In this document: in pieces, positions 15,692 to 24,791 of the stretch
Numbering within the stretch: the first letter of the stretch is position 1
Layout: each line of letters starts with the position of its first letter
Origin: DATAPE01 sp034667545
GTDB taxonomy: Bacteria > Actinomycetota > CADDZG01 > WHSQ01
Length of the DNA: 30,284 bases
Assembly: GCA_034667545.1 (NCBI GenBank)
Contig: JAXDJR010000033.1
Location: 1-30,284 of the forward strand
Direction of reading: 5' to 3'
Position numbers and translations under genes: made by a program
The notes under the pieces: generated by a model
Databases searched by the model: none
Told to the model about the DNA's origin: nothing
Seen by the model: the letters and a program-made list of their open reading frames with translations, nothing else

Positions 15692-15710
15692 CCCCCTAGG
15701 ATACGGACCG
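15692..15710. promoter_or_regulatory. Candidate symmetric bidirectional -10 shared by birA and acyl-CoA carboxylase alpha
   Basis: Only 19 nt separate the two divergent start codons. The heptamer TAGGATA (15697-15703) reads TAGGAT on the plus strand, 8 nt before ATG 15711, and TATCCT on the minus strand, 6 nt before GTG 15691. Both fit TANNNT -10 boxes at leaderless distance, so one overlapping element may start both transcripts about 20 bp apart. A weak plus-strand -35 candidate is TTGTTC at 15672-15677 (19-nt spacer); none is clear on the minus strand. Confidence 0.5.
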
Positions 15711-17450
<1,740 letters not shown>

Positions 17451-17461
17451 CTCACTGCGAG

Positions 17462-17476
17462 GTGTGGTTGCCGCAC
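17462..17476. terminator. Short hairpin between convergent genes, candidate terminator
   Basis: GTGTGG (17462-17467) and CCGCAC (17471-17476) can form a six-pair stem with one G-T pair and a three-nt loop. It lies in the 39-nt gap between two convergent stop codons. There is no T-run, so this is a weak call based on position and pairing. Confidence 0.25.
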
Positions 17477-17489
17477 GGGTTCCGACGGC

Positions 17490-18164
17490 TCACTCCGGGA
17501 GGTTCGTGATGTGGATGCCGGCTCTGTCGATCTTGTAGCGACGGTTGATGCCTATCAATAGAGCCGTGATGGTTTCGACGATGCGCGCGTTCTCGAGGGG
17601 GCCGGCATCGACGAAACACAGCTCGGGGATGGCTTCGGTGAGCGCCTTGACCGTGTCTTTACCGGCCTTGCTTCCGCACGCAAGAACATCTCCATGCAGC
17701 GCGACCTCTCGGTCAGACAGCGCGGCGGCCGAAAGCGAGTGAAACGCCGCGCACATCTTGACGTGGTCTGGAAGCAGACTCTTGGCCAGTTGCGCAGCCG
17801 AGCCCTCCCACACGCCGAACACATGCGTGGGCCGGCCGCCTATCGAGGCCTGCACGGGAACCGTCGCGTCGATGACGACTGCGCCTTCTGTCAGATGCTC
17901 AGCTATGGATCTGTAGATCGAAGGGATACCGGAGAACGGGACGGTCACCACCACGACCTCGGCGCCCGCAGCAGCCTGCGGGTTCTCGGCTCCGCGCACG
18001 TTTCCGTCAGGCACCACTTCGGTGAGACGGCGCGCGGCGTCCTCAGCCTTGGTGGCCTCGCGCGACCCGATGATGACCTCGATCCCGGCCCCCGCCCACC
18101 TCGTTGCAAGCCCGAAGCCTTCCGCGCCCGTGGCACCGATCACTGCAACGCGCTCGATCTTCAC
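17490..18164 (-). CDS. npdG: NADPH-dependent F420 reductase (F420H2:NADP+ oxidoreductase)
   Basis: The 224-residue Rossmann protein would exchange hydride between NADP(H) and the deazaflavin coenzyme F420. The dinucleotide loop is VIGATGAEGFGLA (8-20), and S34-R35 in IIGSREA sit where this family binds the NADP 2'-phosphate. The C-terminal helix region ENARIVETITALLIGINRRYK and AGIHIT is characteristic of the F420 reductase family rather than of other NADP oxidoreductases. Its length is typical. The GTG start immediately follows the mutase stop (TGA-GTG), so the two are one transcription unit, although no metabolic link between them is obvious. It implies that the host makes or uses F420. Confidence 0.88.
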   Translation of the reverse strand: MKIERVAVIGATGAEGFGLATRWAGAGIEVIIGSREATKAEDAARRLTEVVPDGNVRGAENPQAAAGAEVVVVTVPFSGIPSIYRSIAEHLTEGAVVIDATVPVQASIGGRPTHVFGVWEGSAAQLAKSLLPDHVKMCAAFHSLSAAALSDREVALHGDVLACGSKAGKDTVKALTEAIPELCFVDAGPLENARIVETITALLIGINRRYKIDRAGIHITNLPE

Positions 18165-19748
18165 TCAACCACCGCGACCCGGCTCGTACTCACCGAAGAC
18201 CTCCCGGAGCGCGTCTGACACTTCGCCCAGAGTTGCCCGCGCGGCAAGCGCCTCTCGCATGCTGGGCAGCAAGTTATCGCGTCCTCGTGCGGTCTCCTCC
18301 ACCGCTTTAAGGGCTGCGTCCACAGCTGCTTGGTCGCGCTCCTTACGCAGCTTCTCCAGACGCTTCCATTGCTGCTCCTGCAGCTCAGGATCCAGCTCGT
18401 AGACCTCGGCCCCCTCCCCCGCTTCCTCGGTGAACCGGTTTACCCCGACGATGACGCGCTCGCCCGATTCGGTGGTCTGTGCGATCCGGTAGGCCGACTC
18501 TTCGATCTCCCGCTTCATCCACCCCGTCTCGATCGCTTCGACCGCTCCGCCCATCTCGTCCACCTGATCTAGCAGCGCCTGAGCTCGCTCCTCCAGCTCG
18601 TCTGTCAACGATTCGATGAACCATGAGCCCCCCAGTGGGTCCGCGGTGTCCACGACTCCGGACTCGTATCCGAGCACCTGCTGCGTGCGCAGCGCGATCC
18701 GAGCTGCCCTCTCGCTGGGCAATGACACCGCCTCGTCGAACGAGTTGGTGTGCAGTGACTGTGTACCTCCGAGGACCGCGGAGAGAGCCTCGAGAGTGGT
18801 TCGGACGATGTTGTTCTCGGGCTGTTGTGCGGTAAGCGTGGCGCCGCCGGTTTGCGTGTGGAAGCGCAGCGTCAGTGACTTGGGGTCGCGCGCCTTGAAG
18901 CGCTCCTTCATCAGCCGAGCCCACAGCCGGCGGGCGGCACGGAACTTTGCTACCTCTTCGAAGAAGTTCATGTGACAGGCAAAGAAGAACGAGAGCCGTG
19001 GAGCGAACTCGTCGACCTCCAAGCCGGCCGCGATCGCCGCATCAACGTAGGCGATGCCGTCCGCGAGGGTGAAGGCGATCTCCTGTGCTGCCGTGCAGCC
19101 CGCCTCGCGCATGTGATACCCGGAGATAGAGATCGTGTTCCAACGCGGCAACCGGTCGCGGCAGTAGGCGAAGAGGTCTGTGACGATCCGCATCGAGGGT
19201 TTGGGCGGATAGATGTAGGTCCCGCGAGCCGTGTATTCCTTCAGGATGTCGTTCTGGGTGGTGCCCGTTATCTTCTCCGGCGCCACCCCCTGGCCCTCCG
19301 CTACCAGTTCGTAGAGGAGCAGGAGGATGGCTGCCGTGGCGTTGATGGTCATCGAAGTGGAGACGTCCGCCAGCGGTATCTGAGCGAGAAGGGCCTCCAT
19401 GTCCGCAAGGGAGTCGATCGCTACGCCGACGCGGCCCACCTCGCCGAGCGCCTTGGAATGGTCCGAGTCCAGACCCATCTGGGTCGGCAGATCAAAGGCA
19501 GTTGATAGACCCGTCTGGCCGGCCGCCAACAGGTACCGGAAGCGTGCATTCGTCTCAGTTGCGCTGCCGAACCCTGCGTACTGCCGCATGGTCCAGAGCC
19601 GCCCCCGATACATGTCGGGATAGATCCCGCGCGTGTACGGGTAGTCGCCCGGAGCTCCCAGGCCGGAGGCCACATCGATCGTCACGTCATCGGGCGTATA
19701 GACCGGCTGTACGTCGATGCCGGAATCGGTACGGCGTTCCTGGCTCAC
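18165..19748 (-). CDS. Methylmalonyl-CoA mutase, catalytic (alpha) subunit without B12 domain
   Basis: The 527-residue protein is the TIM-barrel acyl-CoA mutase chain of the split type. It rearranges (R)-methylmalonyl-CoA and succinyl-CoA with adenosylcobalamin. Y57 in WTMRQYAGFG and R175 in KEYTARGTYIYPP match the two residues (P. shermanii Y89 and R207, 118 apart in both) that fix methylmalonyl-CoA specificity; isobutyryl-CoA mutases carry Phe and Gln. H212 in SGYHMREAG matches the catalytic His244. The ~140-residue cobalamin-binding domain is not in the chain, and no gene for it is in the window, so a small subunit must be encoded elsewhere. GTG 19748 is preceded by TAGCAT with a 6-nt gap, a leaderless start. 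Confidence 0.92.
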   Translation of the reverse strand: MSQERRTDSGIDVQPVYTPDDVTIDVASGLGAPGDYPYTRGIYPDMYRGRLWTMRQYAGFGSATETNARFRYLLAAGQTGLSTAFDLPTQMGLDSDHSKALGEVGRVGVAIDSLADMEALLAQIPLADVSTSMTINATAAILLLLYELVAEGQGVAPEKITGTTQNDILKEYTARGTYIYPPKPSMRIVTDLFAYCRDRLPRWNTISISGYHMREAGCTAAQEIAFTLADGIAYVDAAIAAGLEVDEFAPRLSFFFACHMNFFEEVAKFRAARRLWARLMKERFKARDPKSLTLRFHTQTGGATLTAQQPENNIVRTTLEALSAVLGGTQSLHTNSFDEAVSLPSERAARIALRTQQVLGYESGVVDTADPLGGSWFIESLTDELEERAQALLDQVDEMGGAVEAIETGWMKREIEESAYRIAQTTESGERVIVGVNRFTEEAGEGAEVYELDPELQEQQWKRLEKLRKERDQAAVDAALKAVEETARGRDNLLPSMREALAARATLGEVSDALREVFGEYEPGRGG

Positions 19749-19834
19749 GAGGCCATGCTAAGTGGCGCCGGCGATGAGGGCTCTAGCCGTTAACCGGAGG
19801 GGAGCGTTCGCTGCCATTAGGATTCGGTTCGTCC
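19749..19834. promoter_or_regulatory. Divergent promoter region for mutase and sdh operon
   Basis: On the minus strand TAGCAT (19760-19755) lies 6 nt from the mutase GTG. On the plus strand TAGGAT (19818-19823) lies 11 nt before the sdhD ATG, leaving a leader of only a few nucleotides. No convincing -35 is visible for either. Confidence 0.4.
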
Positions 19835-20248
19835 ATGGCGATTGTCGAAGACGTCTACCGCAAACACCGCCCTCAGGCCTTCAGTCCTGATAGGCGGCCT
19901 TCTTCCTTCGAAGTGTGGTCATGGTTCTTCATGCGCATCTCTGGCGTGATCCTGCTGTTCCTCGTCCTGATCCATCTTTACATCATGCATCTGATGGGCA
20001 AGGGGGTGGAGCGGGTCGACTACGCGTTCGTCGCGAGTCGCTGGGCTTCGGTGGGATGGAAGACATTCGACTGGACCATGCTGTTCCTTGCCCTGCTCCA
20101 CGGAACCAATGGGCTTCGAGTGATCATCGAGGACTACGTGCACTCTCCTGCGTGGCGCACCACCATAAAGGCGTTCCTTTACACGTTGACGTTTGTGTTG
20201 ATGATCATGGGCACCGCGGTGGTCGTCACCTTCAAAGCTCCTGCATGA
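19835..20248 (+). CDS. sdhD: Succinate dehydrogenase membrane anchor subunit (SdhD-like)
   Basis: The 137-residue protein has three transmembrane helices at about 28-52, 77-98 and 110-133. The first contains FFMRISGVILLFLVLIHLY, the MR-x-SG motif of quinone-site anchor subunits. H47 and H52 are heme-ligand candidates, with a further His (H89) in helix 2 before an EDY motif near residue 100. It anchors the SdhAB flavin and iron-sulfur subunits and reduces quinone. The stop overlaps sdhA as ATGA. An sdhC partner would normally precede it, but the upstream neighbour is the divergent mutase, so either SdhC is encoded elsewhere or one anchor type suffices. Confidence 0.85.
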   Translation: MAIVEDVYRKHRPQAFSPDRRPSSFEVWSWFFMRISGVILLFLVLIHLYIMHLMGKGVERVDYAFVASRWASVGWKTFDWTMLFLALLHGTNGLRVIIEDYVHSPAWRTTIKAFLYTLTFVLMIMGTAVVVTFKAPA

Positions 20249-21981
20249 CCCGGTTTCACGAGTACGACGCAGTCATCGTGGGGGCGGGCGGCGCAGGGCT
20301 GAGGGCCGCCCTCGAGGCCGGAACCAGGGTTAAGACCGCCGTCGTCTCCAAGCTGTACCCCACCCGCTCGCACACCGGCGCGGCTCAAGGCGGTATGTGC
20401 GCGGCCCTGGCGAACGTGGAAGAAGACTCCTGGGAATGGCACGCCTTCGACACTGTCAAGGGCTCGGACTTCCTCGCCGATCAGGACGCAGTAGACGTCA
20501 TGTGCAAGGAAGCCGTCGAGTCCGTGCTCGAGCTGGAGCGCATGGGATTGCCCTTCAACCGCACTCCAGACGGCAAGATCGATCAGCGCCGCTTCGGGGG
20601 CCATACGCGCAACCACGGCGAGTCGGCGGTCAAGCGTGCGTGCTACGCGGCGGACCGCACCGGTCACATGATCCTTCAGACGCTCTATCAGCAGTGCAAC
20701 AAGCAAGGTGTCGAATTCTTCAACGAATTCTTCGTTCTCGACCTACTGATGGAAGAAGGGGTATGTGCGGGGATCGTCGCGTACGAGCTGGCGACCGGCG
20801 AGCTTCATGTCTTCCACGCCACCTCAGTGCTGTTCGCGACCGGGGGCTACGGAAAGATGTTCAAGATCACCTCGAACGCCCACACCTTGACCGGTGATGG
20901 CCCAGGTGTGGTCTATCGCAGTGGGCTTCCGCTCGAAGACATGGAGTTCTTCCAGTTCCATCCCACCGGTCTCTACGGGTTGGGCATCCTGCTCTCGGAA
21001 GCAGCGCGTGGCGAGGGAGCGATCCTGCGCAACAGCACCGGTGAGCGTTTCATGGAGCGCTACGCGCCGACGATCAAGGACCTCGCTCCTCGCGACATGG
21101 TGTCGCGGGCGGAGTTCTTTGAGATCAAGGAGGGCAGGGGGGCAGGCCCCGACAAGGACTACATCCTTCTAGACCTCACCGACGTCGACCCCGAAGTGAT
21201 CGAGAAGAAGCTTCCCGACATCACCGAGTTCGCCCGCACCTACCTCAGCGTCGATCCGGTCAAAGAGCCAGTCCCCATCGTTCCGACCGCGCACTATGCG
21301 ATGGGGGGGATCCCCACCAATGTCGAGGCAGAGGTCCTGCGTGACAGTACGGGAGAGGTAGTTCCTGGCTTCTATGCCGCCGGCGAGTGTGCGTGCGTAT
21401 CGGTCCATGGAGCGAACCGGCTCGGCACCAACTCGCTGCTCGACATAGTGGTGTTCGGCCGCCGAGGCGGTCTTGCGATGAGCGAATACTCCTCGACCCA
21501 CAAACGTCCGGCGCTGCGAGAGGACGCGGAAGCCGCCAGCCGGCAGTGGCTCGCGTCGCTCTACGACGGCCCGGGGAGCGATTCACCCGCCGAGATCCGC
21601 AAGACCTTGCAAGACGAGATGATGGACAAAGCGTCGGTGGTGCGGACGGAGGAATCGCTCAGCTCTGTGTCGGACTGCCTCCATAGCCTCCGAGAGCGCT
21701 ACGCAAAGACGAGGGTCAAGGATCGCAGCAAAGTGTTCAATACCGAGCTCACCGAGCACCTGGAGCTTGGCTTCCTGCTCGAGATGGCCGAGGCACTGGT
21801 GGTTTCCGCGCGCGCCCGGACCGAGAGCCGCGGCGGGCATTATCGTGAAGATCATCAGCTTCGAGAAGACGAACACTGGCTCAAGCACACATTCATCACG
21901 AAGACTGGTGAAGGACAGCACGAGCTGTCATATAAGGACGTGACTATGGGCCGCTACATCCCGGTCGAAAGGAAATACTGA
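20245..21981 (+). CDS. sdhA: Succinate dehydrogenase flavoprotein subunit
   Basis: The 578-residue protein oxidises succinate to fumarate at the cytoplasmic face of the membrane. The FAD-binding loop is VIVGAGGAGLRAA (10-22). H43 in YPTRSHTGAAQGG is the covalent FAD attachment site. Dicarboxylate-site residues H239 (QFHPTGLYG), R283 (APRDMV), H350 (TAHYAMGG) and R392 (GANRLGTNSL) fall close to E. coli H242, R286, H354 and R399. The C-terminus, ending in Tyr, is full length. ATG 20245 overlaps the sdhD stop (ATGA); the longer open frame upstream is out of frame with sdhD and not real. sdhB follows after 4 nt. Confidence 0.96.
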   Translation: MTRFHEYDAVIVGAGGAGLRAALEAGTRVKTAVVSKLYPTRSHTGAAQGGMCAALANVEEDSWEWHAFDTVKGSDFLADQDAVDVMCKEAVESVLELERMGLPFNRTPDGKIDQRRFGGHTRNHGESAVKRACYAADRTGHMILQTLYQQCNKQGVEFFNEFFVLDLLMEEGVCAGIVAYELATGELHVFHATSVLFATGGYGKMFKITSNAHTLTGDGPGVVYRSGLPLEDMEFFQFHPTGLYGLGILLSEAARGEGAILRNSTGERFMERYAPTIKDLAPRDMVSRAEFFEIKEGRGAGPDKDYILLDLTDVDPEVIEKKLPDITEFARTYLSVDPVKEPVPIVPTAHYAMGGIPTNVEAEVLRDSTGEVVPGFYAAGECACVSVHGANRLGTNSLLDIVVFGRRGGLAMSEYSSTHKRPALREDAEAASRQWLASLYDGPGSDSPAEIRKTLQDEMMDKASVVRTEESLSSVSDCLHSLRERYAKTRVKDRSKVFNTELTEHLELGFLLEMAEALVVSARARTESRGGHYREDHQLREDEHWLKHTFITKTGEGQHELSYKDVTMGRYIPVERKY

Positions 21982-21985
21982 GCGC

Positions 21986-22690
21986 GTGGACGTTCGGTTA
22001 GAGATCCTGCGATTCGACCCCGAGAAGGACCCCGAGCCTCATTTCGAGAGCTACACGGTTCAAGCAGAGCCCATGAATACGCTCCTCGCCTGCCTTCACA
22101 GCATCAAGTGGTACCAGGACTCCTCCCTCGCTTTGCGCCGGTCGTGTGCGCACGGCGTCTGCGGGTCTGATGCGATGCTGATCAACGGCCACAACGCACT
22201 CGCCTGCAAAGCCCTGGTAAGGGATCTGAAGCAGCCCATCCGGGTCGAGCCACTCCGGGGCCTGCCAATGGTCAAGGACCTCGTCGTGGACATGGATCCG
22301 TTCTTCGACGGCTATCTCGCGGTCAAACCATGGTTGATCACCGATGACAAGGAGCGCGAGCCCGAGCGCGAGCGCATCCAGTCTCCGGAGGACCGCCAGC
22401 GGTTCGACGACACCACCAAGTGCATCCTGTGTGCTGCGTGCACGACCTCTTGCCCCATCTTCTGGGCAGACGAGCAGTATGTGGGACCTGCTGCCATCGT
22501 GAATGCACACCGTTTCATCTTTGATTCGCGCGATGCCGGGGGCCGCGAGCGGCTCGAGATCCTGTCCCAGAAAGACGGGGCTTTCAAGTGCCGGACCGCG
22601 TTCAACTGCACGGCTGCGTGCCCCCGTGGGATCAAGGTGACGCGGGCGATCCAAGAGGTAAAACAGGCAGCATTGTTCCAATCTTTCTAA
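21986..22690 (+). CDS. sdhB: Succinate dehydrogenase iron-sulfur subunit
   Basis: The 234-residue protein carries electrons from SdhA FAD to quinone. The [2Fe-2S] ligands are C54, C59, D62 and C74 in RRSCAHGVCGSDAM...ALAC; Asp as third ligand is also found in E. coli SdhB. The [4Fe-4S] and [3Fe-4S] clusters use C146, C149, C152 and C156 (CILCAACTTSCP) and C202, C208 and C212 (CRTAFNCTAACP). The start is GTG, 4 nt after the sdhA stop, with AAAGGA about 12 nt upstream. A DUF218 gene starts 6 nt later, on the same transcript. Confidence 0.96.
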   Translation: MDVRLEILRFDPEKDPEPHFESYTVQAEPMNTLLACLHSIKWYQDSSLALRRSCAHGVCGSDAMLINGHNALACKALVRDLKQPIRVEPLRGLPMVKDLVVDMDPFFDGYLAVKPWLITDDKEREPERERIQSPEDRQRFDDTTKCILCAACTTSCPIFWADEQYVGPAAIVNAHRFIFDSRDAGGRERLEILSQKDGAFKCRTAFNCTAACPRGIKVTRAIQEVKQAALFQSF

Positions 22691-22696
22691 GGGCAG

Positions 22697-23290
22697 GTGT
22701 CCGTGAGGGTCCTCCGGTGGCTCCTCGTAATAGTTCTGATCCTCGCCGCGTATCCGGCCTGGCTGGCATTCAGCATCTGGAGGCAATCGCACCACGACGA
22801 GCTGCACCCGGCGGACGCCATCGTGGTGTTGGGGGCCGCTCAGTACAATGGCATCCCTTCCCCGGTCTTCAAGGCGCGCCTCAACCATGCAGAGTTCCTC
22901 TACAACAACGGCTTCTCCCAGACCGTCATCGTCACGGGCGGTAAGGAGCCGGGAGATCGATTCACCGAAGCGCAGTCGGCACGAAAGTACCTAGTGGATC
23001 ACGGCATACCCAACGATCGCATCCTGGGCCAGAACGTCGGGCGCAACACCCTCGAAAGCCTGAAGAGCGTGCACGACGTCGCGGTCAAGCACGACATCCA
23101 CTCGGTGCTGCTCGTGTCCGATCCGCTCCACGGAGAACGGATCAAGACGATCGCCTCCGATCTGGGGTTCCATCCGGTCTACGCAAGCCCCGATTCGTAC
23201 GTGGACCTCAACCGCAGCCGCACCACGAAGGCAGGCGAGCTTCTGCACGAGACCGCGTCACTCCTGCTGTACAAATTGCTCAAACGTTAG
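22697..23290 (+). CDS. YdcF/SanA-like DUF218 membrane-anchored protein
   Basis: The 197-residue protein has an N-terminal transmembrane helix (about 5-27) and then a DUF218 domain outside or at the membrane. Family motifs are AIVVLGAAQYNG (41-52), VIVTGGKEPGDRFTEA (77-92), GRNTLES (115-121) and VSDPLHGERI (140-149). DUF218 proteins are linked to envelope barrier and peptidoglycan-related roles (SanA, ElyC), but their chemistry is not established. The GTG start follows the sdhB stop by 6 nt, with AAGGGCAG as ribosome site, so it is probably co-transcribed with sdh. Its last codon faces the anti-sigma gene convergently across 75 nt in which I see only weak GC dyads. Confidence 0.85.
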   Translation: MSVRVLRWLLVIVLILAAYPAWLAFSIWRQSHHDELHPADAIVVLGAAQYNGIPSPVFKARLNHAEFLYNNGFSQTVIVTGGKEPGDRFTEAQSARKYLVDHGIPNDRILGQNVGRNTLESLKSVHDVAVKHDIHSVLLVSDPLHGERIKTIASDLGFHPVYASPDSYVDLNRSRTTKAGELLHETASLLLYKLLKR

Positions 23291-23365
23291 GCCGTCGCGG
23301 GAAGCGCAGGGTCCTATCCGCCATCGTCCCGCGGCTTGGCGCGGCCGGCGAGCCAGCTCTGCAGG

Positions 23366-24076
23366 CTAGATCGGGGTGGTGATCGGCTGGGTTGTCGGAT
23401 GTTGGGAGCCTCCCGCGGGCTCGATCGTGATCGCAGCCGAGTCGACCCCGGCCAGCGATCGTCCCGTCTCGAACACGACAAGGTCGCCCTTGACAGAGAA
23501 CGTGCCGGCACTGACCGGCGAGCCGTTCTTGATCAGCCATAGCTGATAGGTGTGCGCCCTCGGCGGTTTGCGCATGCCCGAGGCCACGAAGATCGAACCC
23601 TGCGAGGTAGGGACGATCTTTCCGACGGCATCGGCGGGACCCCTTAGATCGATCCCGTCGTTTTCGTGATGCAGGAGGATCGCCAGCACCCTCTGCTTCT
23701 GCTCCAGATCGTTGTGTTGGTTAACGAGGATCGCACCGGCAACTACCGCAAGGACGAGGAGCCCAGCGGTCGCCACGAGCCCAAAACGACTCCATAGCCC
23801 AGCCCACCGCGACCGGCCCGCGGCTGCGGATGGGGCCGGCGAGGGACGGGCGTCGTGCACCCGGGCCACCACGCGGTCGACGAAACCGGCCGGCAAGGGG
23901 GTGGAGGCTGCCGCGTGCGGTAAGGCAGCCGTAACCATCGAAAAGCTCTCCGCCTCCTGCATGCACTCGTCGCAGGTCAGGATGTGGGCGCGGATCTCGC
24001 GCTCTTCCTCGGGGGAGACGGCCCCCAGGACGTACGGAGCGATGAGCTCCTGTACGGCCTCGTGGCTCAATTCCAT
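23366..24076 (-). CDS. Anti-sigma factor, RskA-like, with zinc-binding N-terminal domain
   Basis: The 236-residue membrane protein has a cytoplasmic ZAS-type N-terminus with H31-x3-C35-x2-C38 (AHILTCDEC), a single transmembrane helix at about 99-118, and an external domain of about 115 residues with the RskA-type pattern YQLWLIKNGSPVSAGTF. It would hold the adjacent ECF sigma factor at the membrane and release it after regulated proteolysis. The ATG at 24076 overlaps the sigma gene end by 10 nt, the usual arrangement. The external domain closely follows the anti-sigma-K C-terminal domain layout; the inducing signal is not readable. Confidence 0.9.
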   Translation of the reverse strand: MELSHEAVQELIAPYVLGAVSPEEEREIRAHILTCDECMQEAESFSMVTAALPHAAASTPLPAGFVDRVVARVHDARPSPAPSAAAGRSRWAGLWSRFGLVATAGLLVLAVVAGAILVNQHNDLEQKQRVLAILLHHENDGIDLRGPADAVGKIVPTSQGSIFVASGMRKPPRAHTYQLWLIKNGSPVSAGTFSVKGDLVVFETGRSLAGVDSAAITIEPAGGSQHPTTQPITTPI

Positions 24077-24630
24077 CCTGCACTCTCCTCCGACGCCCCG
24101 AGCAGCGTCCTCAACCTGACGAGTCCATCCCGGAGTCTCGTCTTTGCAGTTCCCTCGGGGATCTTCAGCTCTCGAGCCACCTCTCGATAGGTCCGGCCCC
24201 CGAAATACGCAAGGACGATGGCCTCTCGCTGGACCAATGAGAGCTGGGAAAGAGCTTTGCGGATCTCTTCCCTATCTTCTATACGTTCGTCGTCGGCTGC
24301 CGTATCGGATGCCGACCCCGCTTCCTGCAGCAAGCTGTCGGTAGCCCGCTTCCGGGCCTCCTCTCTGCGGACTAGATCGACCGCTTTGTTGCGTGCCACC
24401 ACCAGAAGGAACGAGCGGAGACTTCCGCGTTCCGGATCGAAGGCGCCGGGCCGCCTCCAGAGAGCAACGAACGTGTCCTGGGCAACCTCTTCTGCCAGGT
24501 TGGGATCGGCGAGCACTCGCCTCGCGATCCCCAGTACCGAAGTGCCGTGCGTCTCGATCACAGAACGGAATGTGCTCTCGTCCCGCGCAAGAAGCCGCTC
24601 GAGGATGTCCCCGTCGGGTGCAATGGGCAC
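24067..24630 (-). CDS. ECF RNA polymerase sigma factor, SigK-like
   Basis: The 187-residue protein contains sigma region 2 (about 24-90, with EEVAQDTFVALWRR and GSLRSFLLVVARNKAVDLVRR) and region 4 (about 125-177, LSLVQREAIVLAYFGGRTY, with the helix-turn-helix REVARELKIPEGTAKTRLRDG). It would direct RNA polymerase to a small stress regulon under control of the overlapping anti-sigma gene. GTG 24630 is chosen: it gives the normal ECF length and has TACTAT 6 nt upstream (leaderless). The open frame upstream to 24771 adds 47 residues unlike any sigma domain. Confidence 0.9.
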   Translation of the reverse strand: MPIAPDGDILERLLARDESTFRSVIETHGTSVLGIARRVLADPNLAEEVAQDTFVALWRRPGAFDPERGSLRSFLLVVARNKAVDLVRREEARKRATDSLLQEAGSASDTAADDERIEDREEIRKALSQLSLVQREAIVLAYFGGRTYREVARELKIPEGTAKTRLRDGLVRLRTLLGASEESAGWN

Positions 24631-24636
24631 GGGGGC

Positions 24637-24791
24637 ATAGTAGCGGCCCCTCCCGTCCGAACAGTCGAACGCAGCGCCTGGCGAGGCGCGACGTCGGGCC
24701 AGGGCCATACTTCGGGTTCGAAGGCCTACAGGCCGTTGGATGTACTCGGTCTTATCCTGCGCTCGATGCATCGCCGAACCGAGGACGACCG
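24637..24791. promoter_or_regulatory. Divergent promoter region, sigma factor and acyl-CoA ligase
   Basis: TACTAT (24642-24637, minus strand) lies 6 nt from the sigma GTG. Upstream of it, CATCC and CGAAC on the minus strand (within 24715-24743) are 17 nt apart and resemble a SigK-type -35/-10, which would allow autoregulation; the spacer contains the dyad GGCCT-gt-AGGCC. On the plus strand TATCCT (24753-24758) is a possible -10 for the ligase, leaving a leader of about 27 nt with GAGG as ribosome site. All are by eye. Confidence 0.3.

Noticed and set aside
24393..24791. A 133-residue N-terminal extension of the acyl-CoA ligase
   Set aside because: It runs antisense over the sigma gene, has no family similarity, and the ATG at 24792 has its own ribosome site at normal family start.
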